Shown piece by piece: positions 1 to 7,689 of a stretch of DNA of 64,000 nucleotides. This DNA is from a virus. The stretch covers positions 62,001 through 126,000 of IMG/VR virus record IMGVR_UViG_3300031595_000166. The stretch is one strand, 5' to 3'. Position 1 is the first letter of the stretch, and each line of letters starts with the position of its first letter. The position numbers were made by a program, and so were the translations under genes. The notes under the pieces are model-generated. The model had not been told where the DNA came from and searched no databases. It saw only the letters and a program-made list of their open reading frames with translations.

Positions 1-41
1 ACAATGCTGCACCAGCACGACGAATTGTAATACAGATATCG

Positions 42-269
42 TTAGACGAGTGTTGTGCCATCGTAATACCCACTTAGCGCATCGAACACAATTTTTTGCT
101 TATCCTTATCGACCCACTTCAAACCATCGAATGTTTTGATATATACGACAACATCATTCAACAATTCAATGACATCGCCAGTGTTATACATAACACGCCT
201 AACATTTGAATTGATGCAGATTAGTTCTGATGCGCCGTTGTCATAATGACGAATAATGTATTCTTTCAT
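42..269 (-). CDS. hypothetical protein, 75 aa
   Basis: No family recognised. It begins with a KEYIIRHYDNG stretch like the N-terminus of the repeat protein at 5156-5545 (MIEYTVKVYDNG), so it may be a relative that lost its repeats. Its ATG overlaps the stop codon of the upstream gene (ATGA), which implies translational coupling. Confidence 0.6.
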   Translation of the reverse strand: MKEYIIRHYDNGASELICINSNVRRVMYNTGDVIELLNDVVVYIKTFDGLKWVDKDKQKIVFDALSGYYDGTTLV

Positions 270-676
270 ATCAGCAACAAAAACTTTTGCAAGCTTTCTT
301 TTCCATAGATTCGTTTGTTATCGAGTTGTGGGATGCGTTTATCATCGATCCAGTATCGAGTTTCTCCATCAGCATACTCAACAGCAGGACCATCTTCTCG
401 ATGAAGTTTGCCATTAAGATACCAAGATTTGTCTCCATTAGCATTCTCAATGGCAGGTCCGTCTTCCCGATGACGATTGTTATTGAGATACCACCATTTG
501 CTTCCATTAGCATCCTCAATAGCAGGTCCGTCTTCTCGATGAAGTTTGCCATTAAGATACCAAGATTTATTTCCATTAGCATACTCAATAGCAGGTCCAT
601 CTTCTCGATGCCATTTGCCATTGAGATACCAGCGCTTGGTTCCATTAGCATCAATGCTACATTCAGGCTGGCTCAT
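266..676 (-). CDS. HREDGPA-repeat protein (MORN-like), 136 aa
   Basis: Four tandem repeats of about 20 residues, each with the core WYLNGKxHREDGPAIExANG, are followed by a degenerate last repeat (YWIDDKRIPQ) and the conserved end LDNKRIYGKESLQKFLLLI. The repeat resembles the MORN_2/YwqK-antitoxin type, which usually forms a beta-hairpin stack. Function is unknown. It is one of twelve copies in the window. The start overlaps the stop of the response-regulator-like gene upstream. Confidence 0.85.
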   Translation of the reverse strand: MSQPECSIDANGTKRWYLNGKWHREDGPAIEYANGNKSWYLNGKLHREDGPAIEDANGSKWWYLNNNRHREDGPAIENANGDKSWYLNGKLHREDGPAVEYADGETRYWIDDKRIPQLDNKRIYGKESLQKFLLLI

Positions 677-1083
677 TCCATGCTCAGCTCTCGAATAACT
701 CTTTTCAGCATATCGCCAGAAAAATTATCCATTTTGGTATGAAGACCAACGCTATTCAGCTTATCCATCATATACTTTGCACCATATGGATTGTATGAAT
801 GAACGATTGCACGATGGAACCATTTCTCTTCCGGCACATGATGAATCATATAATCAACGAAGTATGCTCCGTGATACTCAGTCTTACGACCATCAGGCTC
901 TTCACGAATATCATCAAGATCATGATCGAGTAATGCAAGACCAATTGGTTTGGTAAAATTAGAAACGATATCAATACCTTCTTCAACATTGAAGGCGTGT
1001 AATGTATCGTGCCCAGCAGACGAAAGATACTTCTCTGCCAACTCGTGTCTAATGTCTTGATCATCGAGGAATAGGATATACAT
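673..1083 (-). CDS. receiver-like (cREC-type) domain protein, 136 aa
   Basis: The start MYILFLDDQ, the central LALLDHDLDD and the later IVHSYNPYG follow the order of a CheY-like receiver fold (acidic pocket, phospho-acceptor region, beta4 S/T). This matches the short receiver-like domains called cyclic-phosphate-processing REC in phages. Residues 1-110 cover the domain and no output domain follows. Whether it is phosphorylated or binds nucleotide cannot be told. Confidence 0.65.
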   Translation of the reverse strand: MYILFLDDQDIRHELAEKYLSSAGHDTLHAFNVEEGIDIVSNFTKPIGLALLDHDLDDIREEPDGRKTEYHGAYFVDYMIHHVPEEKWFHRAIVHSYNPYGAKYMMDKLNSVGLHTKMDNFSGDMLKRVIRELSME

Positions 1084-1221
1084 CTACTTCAATTTCCTTA
1101 GAAAGGCAACTAAATCATCCCAGTCTTTTTGACGTTTTTTCATTCGTCTAACAATAAAAAAAACACAAGCGAATGCAATAATAATTACAATCCAAAAAAT
1201 CAAAAAGAATAGATCAATCAA
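1084..1221 (-). CDS. small membrane protein, 45 aa (TTG start)
   Basis: The reading frame opens with TTG overlapping the end of the upstream gene. It encodes one strong transmembrane helix (residues about 4-24, FFLIFWIVIIIAFACVFFIV) followed by a basic stretch and a short soluble tail. There is no good ATG and no clear Shine-Dalgarno, so translation would depend on coupling to the upstream gene. Confidence 0.45.
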   Translation of the reverse strand: MIDLFFLIFWIVIIIAFACVFFIVRRMKKRQKDWDDLVAFLRKLK

Positions 1222-1480
1222 TCGAAACAACTTTCTTCTTGACTGTTCTCTTTTTAGGCTTCTCTACTTTTTTCGGTTCTTCCTTATTTGGAATGCCAAG
1301 ACGGACATTCAGTTCCTTATAGAACTCTTTCTTTGACCAACCGTATGCCGCAAAATATGAATCAATGGCTTCGGTAAATGCAATATGCTTTATCGCACCG
1401 GACTCATATTTCCTACAATTCTTATTCAGACAATCAACAAGTTGATTGAATTGTTCTTCCGAACCTCTACCATTAGCCAT
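1214..1480 (-). CDS. hypothetical protein with lysine-rich tail, 88 aa
   Basis: Helical N-terminal part (residues 1-65) and a KKxEKPKKRTVKKK tail likely to contact nucleic acid or stay disordered. The ATG at 1480 has GGAGAA seven bases upstream and was preferred to the TTG six bases earlier. No family recognised. Confidence 0.65.
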   Translation of the reverse strand: MANGRGSEEQFNQLVDCLNKNCRKYESGAIKHIAFTEAIDSYFAAYGWSKKEFYKELNVRLGIPNKEEPKKVEKPKKRTVKKKVVSID

Positions 1481-1482
1481 TA

Positions 1483-1647
1483 TCAATTCTCCAATGGAAT
1501 ACGAAACTTCCTTAACATCTTACCACGACGGGGCTTTCGTTGTGGTTCGTCATCAAAATACTCGTCGTATTCAAGTTCAATATCTTCTTGCTGAGGTTGA
1601 AGATCCATTTGCTCGTTATTGATTTGATTCTGCTTATTAGGAGACAT
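1483..1647 (-). CDS. small acidic protein, 54 aa
   Basis: Frame from an ATG preceded by AAAGGAAA. The middle is acidic (EDIELEYDEYFDDE) and the end basic (RKPRRGKMLRKFR), a charge split seen in small nucleic-acid- or protein-binding factors. The stop TGA lies directly before the ATG of the downstream gene (TGATAATG). Confidence 0.6.
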   Translation of the reverse strand: MSPNKQNQINNEQMDLQPQQEDIELEYDEYFDDEPQRKPRRGKMLRKFRIPLEN

Positions 1648-1782
1648 GGTTAAATTTGATTTCCTTTTGTTAGATTATGATGTTAGAAAAATTGAACTAA
1701 TACAATTTGTCCAAGGTGAAGTTTTATTACGCTTGCTAATCTCTATTGAGATTCTACTGCCATACGAGTAGATAGTTCCGGA
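1648..1782. other. intergenic, no gene seen
   Basis: AT-rich spacer. A short hairpin (AATCTC/GAGATT, 1738-1753) lies just after the stop of the 1783-2019 gene but has no U-tract, so it is a weak terminator candidate at best. Confidence 0.35.
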
Positions 1783-2019
1783 TTAACAGGGTAGTTCTGA
1801 TTGTGATGCTTTTTGTTCTTCATTTGCTGGTTCTTTCGCTAATCGCTCAACCATCTCAGATAGCATATCATTTTCGAACTTCAACTGAGAAGCCCGAGCC
1901 TCTGCGAATGTAAGAGCGTATTTGACCTTGTCAAGCTCTATGTTGAGGTCGGATACTGCAAGTAGGTGTGTGATTCTTTGCTTATGAAGTTTTTTTCGTA
2001 GTTTCTTTTTCTTTGACAT
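1783..2019 (-). CDS. basic/coiled-coil small protein, 78 aa
   Basis: Starts MSKKKKLRKKLHKQ and continues with a heptad-like helix (SDLNIELDKVKYALTFAEARASQLKFENDMLSEMVERL), consistent with a coiled coil. An ATG preceded by AAAGGAACC sets the start. A longer in-frame extension would run into tRNA-Arg and is rejected. Confidence 0.65.
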   Translation of the reverse strand: MSKKKKLRKKLHKQRITHLLAVSDLNIELDKVKYALTFAEARASQLKFENDMLSEMVERLAKEPANEEQKASQSELPC

Positions 2020-2039
2020 TTTGTTTGGTTCCTTTATCG

Positions 2040-2111
2040 TACGCCCGGCAAGATTCGAACTCGCATAAATCTCATTAGAACTGAGGTGCCCATCCATTAG
2101 ACCACGGACGC
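2040..2111 (-). tRNA. tRNA-Arg (UCU)
   Basis: Folds as a 72-nt cloverleaf: seven-base-pair acceptor with two G-U pairs, D arm, anticodon loop GTTCTAA (anticodon TCT), T arm GCGAG-TTCGAAT-CTTGC, discriminator A. The top pair of the anticodon stem is a C-A mismatch. CCA is not encoded. UCU reads AGA/AGG, common in AT-rich phage genes. Confidence 0.88.
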
Positions 2112-2116
2112 AACTG

Positions 2117-2308
2117 TTATTGTATTTCCATAACTTCTAAAAACGATCCGTCTTCTTCGTAAGATTTTCCAGTCTGTTCAGTATAAATCTGTTCCATCAA
2201 CAATCTTACGGCTTCTCCCGAAGAAGCATTTGGGAATAGATTTTCTGCCTCTAATACTTCTTCATCCGAGATTGGAATTGTAATTATTGCTTTGTATCTG
2301 ATACTCAT
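2117..2308 (-). CDS. hypothetical protein, 63 aa
   Basis: Well-placed GGAGAAGGAA before the ATG. The sequence (SIRYKAIITIPISDEEV...) suggests a beta strand followed by two helices. No family recognised. It follows the zinc-ribbon gene by nine bases. Confidence 0.65.
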   Translation of the reverse strand: MSIRYKAIITIPISDEEVLEAENLFPNASSGEAVRLLMEQIYTEQTGKSYEEDGSFLEVMEIQ

Positions 2309-2317
2309 TTCCTTCTC

Positions 2318-2641
2318 CTATAATAGTAGTAAATACTTTTCCAGATCCTCAGGAGAGACAAACCTCTCCCATCGTTTTCCTTTGTATGCAATATCTTTAT
2401 ACCAGTGTTGCTTCTTTGTTATACCAACACTCACTCGAACTCTATGATCGAATGGAAAATAATAACTGTTGAAGTTAGCGTAAGTGTATAATTTTCCAGA
2501 CAGCTCAAACACATATATGATACTGATTTGTCCTGCACTACTGAATGGAGCCGTATCACGTAGTCTATGCCAATGTATCTTATGGTTAGCTTCCTTTGGC
2601 GTCCGGCACATTGGTTCTTTGCAAGAAGGGCATCGTGTCAT
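2318..2641 (-). CDS. zinc-ribbon protein with leucine tail, 107 aa
   Basis: Begins MTRCPSCKEPMC, a C-x2-C knuckle, then HKIHWHRL which could give the other zinc ligands. The middle is beta-rich and the end is SPEDLEKYLLLL, the leucine tail common to many small genes here. It resembles the CPxC...GKY family in layout but the GKY segment is replaced by SGKLYTYA. Confidence 0.65.
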   Translation of the reverse strand: MTRCPSCKEPMCRTPKEANHKIHWHRLRDTAPFSSAGQISIIYVFELSGKLYTYANFNSYYFPFDHRVRVSVGITKKQHWYKDIAYKGKRWERFVSPEDLEKYLLLL

Positions 2642-2838
2642 TTTCTTTTTTCGTCAGGAAAATACTTCCACAATATGAATAAACACAAGCCCCAATATAA
2701 ACTTGCTTGAATAATACTATTCGCTAAATACCAATGTGCTCCATATGGGTTGCCATAAGTCATTTTGAGATATGATCTTCTACCATTTGCAATGAACAAC
2801 ATCAATGACATTATGGAAAGAACAATGCGAGTTTTCAT
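2638..2838 (-). CDS. small membrane protein, 66 aa
   Basis: Two hydrophobic segments (about 5-15 and 44-58). The ATG at 2838 overlaps the upstream stop (ATGA) and is preferred over a longer frame that would run back through the upstream gene. No family recognised. Confidence 0.6.
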   Translation of the reverse strand: MKTRIVLSIMSLMLFIANGRRSYLKMTYGNPYGAHWYLANSIIQASLYWGLCLFILWKYFPDEKRK

Positions 2839-3047
2839 TTTTTGATAGCGGCGAAGTTCTGATCTTCCGTAATGTAATTTCCAAGTTCCAATCCTTGACA
2901 CAACGCCCAACATTCATTGGCAGTATCCAGTTTGATTACTCGATCATAGATATTGATCATTGCAGGATATGTTTTTATTGCGCGAAGTTGAGCAATAACA
3001 TCATCAACCTTCAACATGTCGGTAATGATTTTGTATGATTCGCTCAT
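2835..3047 (-). CDS. hypothetical protein, 70 aa
   Basis: Soluble helical protein (MSESYKIITDMLKVDDVIAQ...). Start and stop both overlap neighbours by four bases, which supports expression as part of one coupled operon. No family recognised. Confidence 0.6.
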   Translation of the reverse strand: MSESYKIITDMLKVDDVIAQLRAIKTYPAMINIYDRVIKLDTANECWALCQGLELGNYITEDQNFAAIKK

Positions 3048-3274
3048 TCAATAACTCTTACTTTGAAGTCCGCATCGTCTATTTTCTTGACCCACAACAT
3101 CGCTTTGCCGTCAAACGACCTACACGCCAGCCAAACGCCCGGAGTCGCGCCACGATAGGGCTCCGTCGTTTCCTGCCGTAGGATCCAACGATCCCCGTGA
3201 TAGGAAGCCCGCTTCTTACCTTGTTCGTTTCGTGGAATGAGTTCTACGAATGTGAATTTTTTTTGACGAGCCAT
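3044..3274 (-). CDS. hypothetical protein, 76 aa
   Basis: Beta-rich, with the motif WILRQETTEPYRGATPGVWLACRS around residues 30-53. A local GC-rich patch (about 3110-3200) stands out from its AT-rich neighbours and may mark recent acquisition. The start abuts the upstream stop (TAATG). Confidence 0.6.
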   Translation of the reverse strand: MARQKKFTFVELIPRNEQGKKRASYHGDRWILRQETTEPYRGATPGVWLACRSFDGKAMLWVKKIDDADFKVRVIE

Positions 3275-3531
3275 TACATCAACACCAATAGTTTTTTAAG
3301 TTTTTCCATTTGATTCAAAAACGGAATAAAATCGTCCTGCGTTAAAATAATTTGATTAGCGGGGATATTAATAGTAATCCCGTCTTCAACAAGACATTCT
3401 TTTCCATCAGTCCAATTTTCATCATCATCTTTAAATTGCACTGTTATTTGGTAAGTAGCATAATTGTCTAAAACCATTTTTTTGACAACCAATCTCGAAT
3501 CTTCGGTTAGATTCAATACGATGGTATTCAT
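3274..3531 (-). CDS. hypothetical protein with leucine-type tail, 85 aa
   Basis: Predicted beta-rich body; ends FLNQMEKLKKLLVLM, a variant of the shared leucine tail. No zinc motif. Adjacent genes overlap by one and about four bases. Confidence 0.6.
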   Translation of the reverse strand: MNTIVLNLTEDSRLVVKKMVLDNYATYQITVQFKDDDENWTDGKECLVEDGITINIPANQIILTQDDFIPFLNQMEKLKKLLVLM

Positions 3532-3869
3532 TACTTCCTACCCTTCACTTCCTTCACTGTATCAAGTGTGCCAGCATTCACAATTGGAATGATTGGCTCA
3601 TCCTTGATTTTTTCCATCATCTCTGGCATTCGTTTTCGATATGCTTCAATTTCTTCAAGTCGTTCATCATCAAGGCTATGTTCAATCTCAAACTCATTCC
3701 TATACTCGTCAATCTGATTTTGAATCCGTCTTTGACATTCGCGAGCTTCAACAAGCGAATCTTCAATCTCAACTAATTCCTTCTTCTTGGAGAGATATAT
3801 CACTGTGTAATGAGCAATATCATTTGTTGCGACGGCAAGTTGCGAATTGAGTTTTTCAATTTTGGTCAT
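3531..3869 (-). CDS. coiled-coil protein, 112 aa
   Basis: Long charged heptads from TKIEKLNSQLAVA to about residue 95, i.e. almost wholly coiled coil. Start taken at the ATG overlapping the upstream TGA (ATGA) rather than nine codons earlier. No family recognised. Confidence 0.65.
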   Translation of the reverse strand: MTKIEKLNSQLAVATNDIAHYTVIYLSKKKELVEIEDSLVEARECQRRIQNQIDEYRNEFEIEHSLDDERLEEIEAYRKRMPEMMEKIKDEPIIPIVNAGTLDTVKEVKGRK

Positions 3870-4051
3870 TTGATATTCCTTGGACAAACTACACAATGAA
3901 AATAGTATTCGTTTTTGCCATTCCTGCTTGTCGTGATGGTTGCCGGAATAATATGCACACCACGCTTGTCTTTGTCAATAGCAACATGCGGCGTTCCACA
4001 AGATTGGCAAACGAATAGACAAGTATCTAAAACACCATCTGCTTGAAACAT
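3866..4051 (-). CDS. zinc-ribbon protein, 61 aa
   Basis: Two cysteine pairs, CQSC at about 15-18 and CVVC at about 54-57, the spacing of a four-cysteine zinc ribbon. Between them lies a short beta hairpin. Role unknown. Confidence 0.65.
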   Translation of the reverse strand: MFQADGVLDTCLFVCQSCGTPHVAIDKDKRGVHIIPATITTSRNGKNEYYFHCVVCPRNIK

Positions 4052-4254
4052 TAGTTCCTACCATTACTACTAACGAACATCAATGTTTTACCGTTAGCTT
4101 TGGCAAGGTATGTCATCGCTTGTTCAATCTCGGCTTTGCTTGTTCCACGTTGAAACATTCGATGAACCATTGCTGATAGTTCATCCCGTTCTATACCAAC
4201 GGCAGTAGAGACTTTTTCAAGCCAACCATTTGGTATTGTTAGTTCTTGCGTCAT
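4051..4254 (-). CDS. hypothetical helical protein, 67 aa
   Basis: Two or three helices (LEKVSTAVGIERDELSAMVHRMF, SKAEIEQAMTYLAKANG), reminiscent of phage recombination-mediator or RecT-associated helices, but nothing decisive is visible. Abuts both neighbours. Confidence 0.6.
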   Translation of the reverse strand: MTQELTIPNGWLEKVSTAVGIERDELSAMVHRMFQRGTSKAEIEQAMTYLAKANGKTLMFVSSNGRN

Positions 4255-4415
4255 AGTGATTTTATTTTGCCGGCAAACTTTTCAAACAAAAATGCACAAG
4301 TTAAGCACAACGGAATACAACCTAACGGCGCGGGCACCGTAATCATTTCATAATATACTACCGCTGGCTTATCACATAATTCACATTTGTCATCAATATG
4401 AATTAGCTTATCCAT
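4251..4415 (-). CDS. zinc-ribbon protein, 54 aa
   Basis: CELC at residues 9-12 and CLTC near residue 38 form a possible zinc site. Start set at the ATG overlapping the upstream stop by eight bases. No family recognised. Confidence 0.6.
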   Translation of the reverse strand: MDKLIHIDDKCELCDKPAVVYYEMITVPAPLGCIPLCLTCAFLFEKFAGKIKSL

Positions 4416-4569
4416 TGTATTGCTTGGGCTTAGTAGCCTTCTCACCTACACCGACGCCAGCAAACTTCTTTGGCTTTTCCTTCTTATCTCCATCCCACGG
4501 AAAAATAAACGCAATGTATGCTGCACCAAGAACTGTTGCAATCATGAGGCTAACAAGAAGAATGTGCAT
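4408..4569 (-). CDS. small single-pass membrane protein, 53 aa
   Basis: One N-terminal transmembrane helix (ILLVSLMIATVLGAAYIAFIF) and a lysine-rich soluble tail. GGAGAG six bases before the ATG fixes the start. Confidence 0.6.
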   Translation of the reverse strand: MHILLVSLMIATVLGAAYIAFIFPWDGDKKEKPKKFAGVGVGEKATKPKQYNG

Positions 4570-4783
4570 TTGAACTCTCCATAGCATTGGCAAGATTCAT
4601 TGTCTTGATACAAACTACAACACAAGCAATTAGCAACGCTGCATCAAGTCCAAGGAAGCAACCACTAATTGTCATATGACCACTATAAAACAAACACACA
4701 GCAACAATGCCAACAAACTTGGCACAGGCAAAAAGACTTCCTGCAACTCTGTTATTATGCTTGATGATTTGATCGTCTTTCAT
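4550..4783 (-). CDS. two-pass membrane protein, 77 aa
   Basis: Hydrophobic segments at about 17-35 and 41-60 with a short loop between them. No family recognised; a holin-like role cannot be argued from topology alone. Confidence 0.6.
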   Translation of the reverse strand: MKDDQIIKHNNRVAGSLFACAKFVGIVAVCLFYSGHMTISGCFLGLDAALLIACVVVCIKTMNLANAMESSNAHSSC

Positions 4784-5154
4784 TTCACACCTTTGTAAAT
4801 GTCAATGAAGAATGTTTCAACATCTTTGCTTTCAGCAAACCCAAGTCGTTCCATTGTTTCTCTAACAACTTCCATTGAAACCAATGAATACCATTCATTC
4901 TCAATATCCAACGATGGAGTTAGATTGGGAAGAATATCATCAATGAAGATTGGACAATTTGGAATATGACCAAACTTATTCCAATAAGCAATGGGGGTAA
5001 GAATTACAACGCATTGACCTTTTGCTTTGACCAATGAACTTGGAAGAACGCAATAGTAAAACTCCCAAGGTAATGCGTCTTCGCACATCTCTTTATATGC
5101 ACTATCTTTGTCGGAAGTAGCATAATAAGTTTCGATGTTCTCCCAGTAATTCAT
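4780..5154 (-). CDS. hypothetical protein, paralogue of 50780-51160, 124 aa
   Basis: Shares with the later gene the pattern (V/L)xLTPxAYxxxxG, DDILPxx/ADILPEY and a terminal helix ending LGF/VGF. So two diverged copies of one unnamed family exist in the window. Acidic, probably cytoplasmic. Confidence 0.65.
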   Translation of the reverse strand: MNYWENIETYYATSDKDSAYKEMCEDALPWEFYYCVLPSSLVKAKGQCVVILTPIAYWNKFGHIPNCPIFIDDILPNLTPSLDIENEWYSLVSMEVVRETMERLGFAESKDVETFFIDIYKGVK

Positions 5155-5155
5155 T

Positions 5156-5545
5156 TTACACCGCGGTTAGTTTATACTTCTTGCCATCAATCTCAACTTC
5201 TTTACCATCACAAGGATCGGGTCGCTTGTGTAGTTTTGCAACTTCAAGTTTCCAATTGGCTTCGGAATAATATATGCCATTGAGATACCAATATTTGGTA
5301 CCATTAGCAAGCTCAACAGCAGGACCATCTTTCCGATGATATTTGCCATTGAGATACCACCACTTGTTTCCATTAGCAATCTCAATAGCAGCAGGACCGT
5401 CTTCCCGATGATATCTGCCATTGAGATACCAGTGTTTGTCTCCATTAGCATTCTCAATGGCAGGTCCATCTTCCCGATGAAGATTGCCATCGAGATACCA
5501 TTCACGAGTTCCGTTGTCGTAAACCTTTACAGTGTATTCAATCAT
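5156..5545 (-). CDS. HREDGPA-repeat protein without leucine tail, 129 aa
   Basis: Three full repeats and one partial. Unlike the other copies it ends in a lysine-rich region (GKEVEIDGKKYKLTAV) instead of the IPQLDN...LLLI module. It begins with the YDNG stretch shared with the first gene of the window. Confidence 0.8.
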   Translation of the reverse strand: MIEYTVKVYDNGTREWYLDGNLHREDGPAIENANGDKHWYLNGRYHREDGPAAIEIANGNKWWYLNGKYHRKDGPAVELANGTKYWYLNGIYYSEANWKLEVAKLHKRPDPCDGKEVEIDGKKYKLTAV

Positions 5546-5754
5546 TGTCCTTGCACTCCAACAACATTCAGTGGAAGATTACAATTCTCTTCCATAGAAC
5601 CCATAGTCTCTTCGCCAAGATCAAAATGTTCTTTACATAGGACAACATCAACTCCAACATTGAAGATCGTTCCTTCAACATCCTTCTTGACGAGTGATGC
5701 CTTTACCACACCAGAACCACCACAAAATCCGCAGTCTTTGCTACCTTTGCTCAT
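5542..5754 (-). CDS. DnaJ-type zinc-finger-like protein, 70 aa
   Basis: Contains CGFCGGSG near the N-terminus, the CxxCxGxG half-site of DnaJ zinc fingers, and a later C-x-EH and C. Only one half-site is visible. A promoter at 5784-5812 would start transcription about 23 bases upstream of the ATG. Confidence 0.6.
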   Translation of the reverse strand: MSKGSKDCGFCGGSGVVKASLVKKDVEGTIFNVGVDVVLCKEHFDLGEETMGSMEENCNLPLNVVGVQGQ

Positions 5755-5995
5755 TTGATTTTTCCTCGACTTTCGTGTCTCTCACAATAGCCACGCCAGA
5801 ACCGTTCGTCAAGCCTCGCATCCATGGCTTCCAGTAATGGCGCACACATCCTCTTACCTTGGATACTGCATTATCATCCGCTAAAAGAACGGCTATCACA
5901 ACGGAAAGATCAACATTCAATAGAACACTAACGCCCTTAGTTCCATAGATTTTGCTAAGGTCAATGGCTCGTTGTCTAATCTCTTCGGTTGTCAT
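5741..5995 (-). CDS. hypothetical protein, 84 aa
   Basis: Helical N-terminal part (TTEEIRQRAIDLSKIYGTKGVSVLL). The last 20-25 codons coincide with a promoter for the next gene, so that part may be under DNA-level selection. No family recognised. Confidence 0.55.
   Translation of the reverse strand: MTTEEIRQRAIDLSKIYGTKGVSVLLNVDLSVVIAVLLADDNAVSKVRGCVRHYWKPWMRGLTNGSGVAIVRDTKVEEKSNEQR
5784..5812 (-). promoter_or_regulatory. sigma70-like promoter inside the 5741-5995 gene
   Basis: TTGACG (5807-5812), 17-bp GC-rich spacer, TATTGT (5784-5789), reading toward the zinc-finger gene at 5542-5754. Confidence 0.55.
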
Positions 5996-6216
5996 TTAAC
6001 ATACCCCGGCAGATCTTCCCAATTCAAAACTGGCTTGTCCAACGCAGCCATTGCCATCTTCAATACATCACGCATACTTTCCGCAGTATCTGAAACAAAA
6101 CGACACGGCTCGGAAGTGTATGACTCGACCTTACCGACATCATTGTAAAAAACCTCATACAAACCGAATGAATCATCAGTGTGCTTAATGATACGGTAAT
6201 TCCAATGCCTCTTCAT
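5992..6216 (-). CDS. hypothetical protein, 74 aa
   Basis: Begins KRHWNYRIIKHTDDSFGLYEVFYNDVG, a pattern seen in small phage and proteobacterial proteins of unknown function (YRI..K....+.+.EVYYD..G). Ends overlapping the next start. Confidence 0.65.
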   Translation of the reverse strand: MKRHWNYRIIKHTDDSFGLYEVFYNDVGKVESYTSEPCRFVSDTAESMRDVLKMAMAALDKPVLNWEDLPGYVK

Positions 6217-6217
6217 T

Positions 6218-6412
6218 TTATTTTCCCTTTGGTTCTAACTCCAACATGTCTTCCGAATACATGTACCGACCGGTCTTGTCCCATTGAACATAGTAATAGT
6301 TAGGATCATCATTACGATCTTTTGGAACTATATCGTATATAACACCAACAGCTTTTTCTTCCCCCACAAGAGATACACGATCGTGCCTCTTGAATTTATA
6401 TGGCGTAGCCAT
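6218..6412 (-). CDS. KOW/SH3-like small protein, 64 aa
   Basis: The layout FKRHDRVSL...VGVIYDIV...YYVQWDKTGRYMYSEDMLELE fits a small SH3-like barrel that binds nucleic acid or protein. The larger gene at 6910-7392 starts with the same layout. Start taken at the ATG after the upstream stop. Confidence 0.6.
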   Translation of the reverse strand: MATPYKFKRHDRVSLVGEEKAVGVIYDIVPKDRNDDPNYYYVQWDKTGRYMYSEDMLELEPKGK

Positions 6413-6414
6413 AT

Positions 6415-6639
6415 TTATTTCTGACCCTTCGCCCAAGCAAGGATATTTTCAAGAGTTTCAATGCTAAGCGAAACTCCTTCTTTGCCTTGGCTGATATGAA
6501 TCGCCTTTTCATTATCAGTTGCTGCATCGTGTGTATTCGGAACTACTCGAATACGAGGCGACATATAATCTTTGCCACCAGTAATGCTAACATTATCACC
6601 AACGTTGCGCACAATTTCCACCACATTATTATCACTCAT
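6415..6639 (-). CDS. hypothetical protein, 74 aa
   Basis: Beta-rich protein ending in a helix (IETLENILAWAKGQK). AAAGGAAA suits the ATG at 6639 better than the one six bases earlier. No family recognised. Confidence 0.6.
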   Translation of the reverse strand: MSDNNVVEIVRNVGDNVSITGGKDYMSPRIRVVPNTHDAATDNEKAIHISQGKEGVSLSIETLENILAWAKGQK

Positions 6640-6910
6640 TGTCATTTTCCTTTTCGTTGTTGTCTTCTTTGATTAGAATCCAAGTGTCTTTGTGTCCGTC
6701 GCCAAGATAGTTGTAGTAAATTGCAATACGATCATTAGGTCTATCACAATATTTGTAATAACTATCATAGTAATTGGCAAAATTATATGCTTCAAGAGTT
6801 GCCCTAACTATACTATAAGCATTGCGATTATAGCTAATAACTTTATTCGTATCGTGTAATGACCCGTCAGGAAACACCTCATAAATACGATAGTCTGAAT
6901 AGTCTGGCAT
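6632..6910 (-). CDS. hypothetical protein, paralogue of 7361-7687, 92 aa
   Basis: Shares YxVxEVFPDG at the start, a central helix and a tyrosine-rich YYDSYYKY stretch with the gene two positions upstream. Tail is acidic. Unknown role. Confidence 0.6.
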   Translation of the reverse strand: MPDYSDYRIYEVFPDGSLHDTNKVISYNRNAYSIVRATLEAYNFANYYDSYYKYCDRPNDRIAIYYNYLGDGHKDTWILIKEDNNEKENDNE

Positions 6911-7392
6911 TATGCTTTCTTCTTTTTCACAAGACCTTTGTTATTGTATGTATCGAAGTCGAGATCTTTTTCTTCAACAAGCGTTTTGCTTACTTCTTGC
7001 GAGCCGCCTTTACTAACAAGATATCCTCTGCCATCCCGAGTATATCTAACTTCGGTAATACCGTTATACATATCGAAGTCAAACTTTTCAATTGTTAGAT
7101 CTGGAATTGTTGGAACGCTGCTTTTCTTTTCAACAATAGCAATCTCTTTTGCTACAATTTGTTGTGGTAGATCATATGCAAGTTCGGTATATTCATACGA
7201 ATAGATCTTGCTATCAGTCCATTCAACCCATACATAATCTCTACCTACGCAACTACAAACCTTCTTATTGCAAGTCTTGCCGCCAGCGGTAGTCGCTCCA
7301 TAACAAGCAATGTATCTTACCTTGCCCGCAACTCTGCTACCACTCGTAGTCTTTACAATGTCATTCACTTTGAAGGAGTTCATCGTCATCAA
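6910..7392 (-). CDS. SH3/KOW-like domain protein, 160 aa
   Basis: The N-terminal part FKVNDIVKTTSG...GKVRYI...DYVWVEWTD...YEYTEL is an SH3-like barrel pattern with an inserted CNKKVCSC cysteine loop. The second half is charged and ends KKKKA. Several ATG codons cluster at the start (7392, 7389, 7383), so the exact start is open. Confidence 0.6.
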   Translation of the reverse strand: MMTMNSFKVNDIVKTTSGSRVAGKVRYIACYGATTAGGKTCNKKVCSCVGRDYVWVEWTDSKIYSYEYTELAYDLPQQIVAKEIAIVEKKSSVPTIPDLTIEKFDFDMYNGITEVRYTRDGRGYLVSKGGSQEVSKTLVEEKDLDFDTYNNKGLVKKKKA

Positions 7393-7687
7393 TCTTTCTT
7401 ATTCGCCAAGTATCTATTCGCCAATTGATTACAGCAGAAGTTTTCTTATGATCACTCCATTCTAAAATATAACCATTCATACCTTTGGTGAAACCATATA
7501 TCTGCTCAAACATCGATAGAATAATCGCATATCTATATATACTATCTAAATTGTAATATGAATCATCAAGATTGTATTTACGAAGCAATGTTTTCATTGC
7601 AATACTATCGTTCTGATCAACGCTTATTGTGCCGACTTCTTCTTCTCTACCATCGGGATAGAGCTCATATACAGCGAATGTTGTCAT
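7361..7687 (-). CDS. hypothetical protein, paralogue of 6632-6910, 108 aa
   Basis: Begins TTFAVYELYPDGREEEVG and contains the same central helix and DSYYNLDSIYRYA stretch as the other copy. No catalytic motif visible. Confidence 0.6.
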   Translation of the reverse strand: MTTFAVYELYPDGREEEVGTISVDQNDSIAMKTLLRKYNLDDSYYNLDSIYRYAIILSMFEQIYGFTKGMNGYILEWSDHKKTSAVINWRIDTWRIRKIDDDELLQSE

Positions 7688-7689
7688 AT

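Noticed and set aside
271-654. Long frames with MLME...GISMAN repeats on the minus strand and SISILNSRSVF repeats on the plus strand
   Set aside because: They are alternate-frame readings of the HREDGPA repeat DNA; every repeat gene in the window gives the same two shadows.
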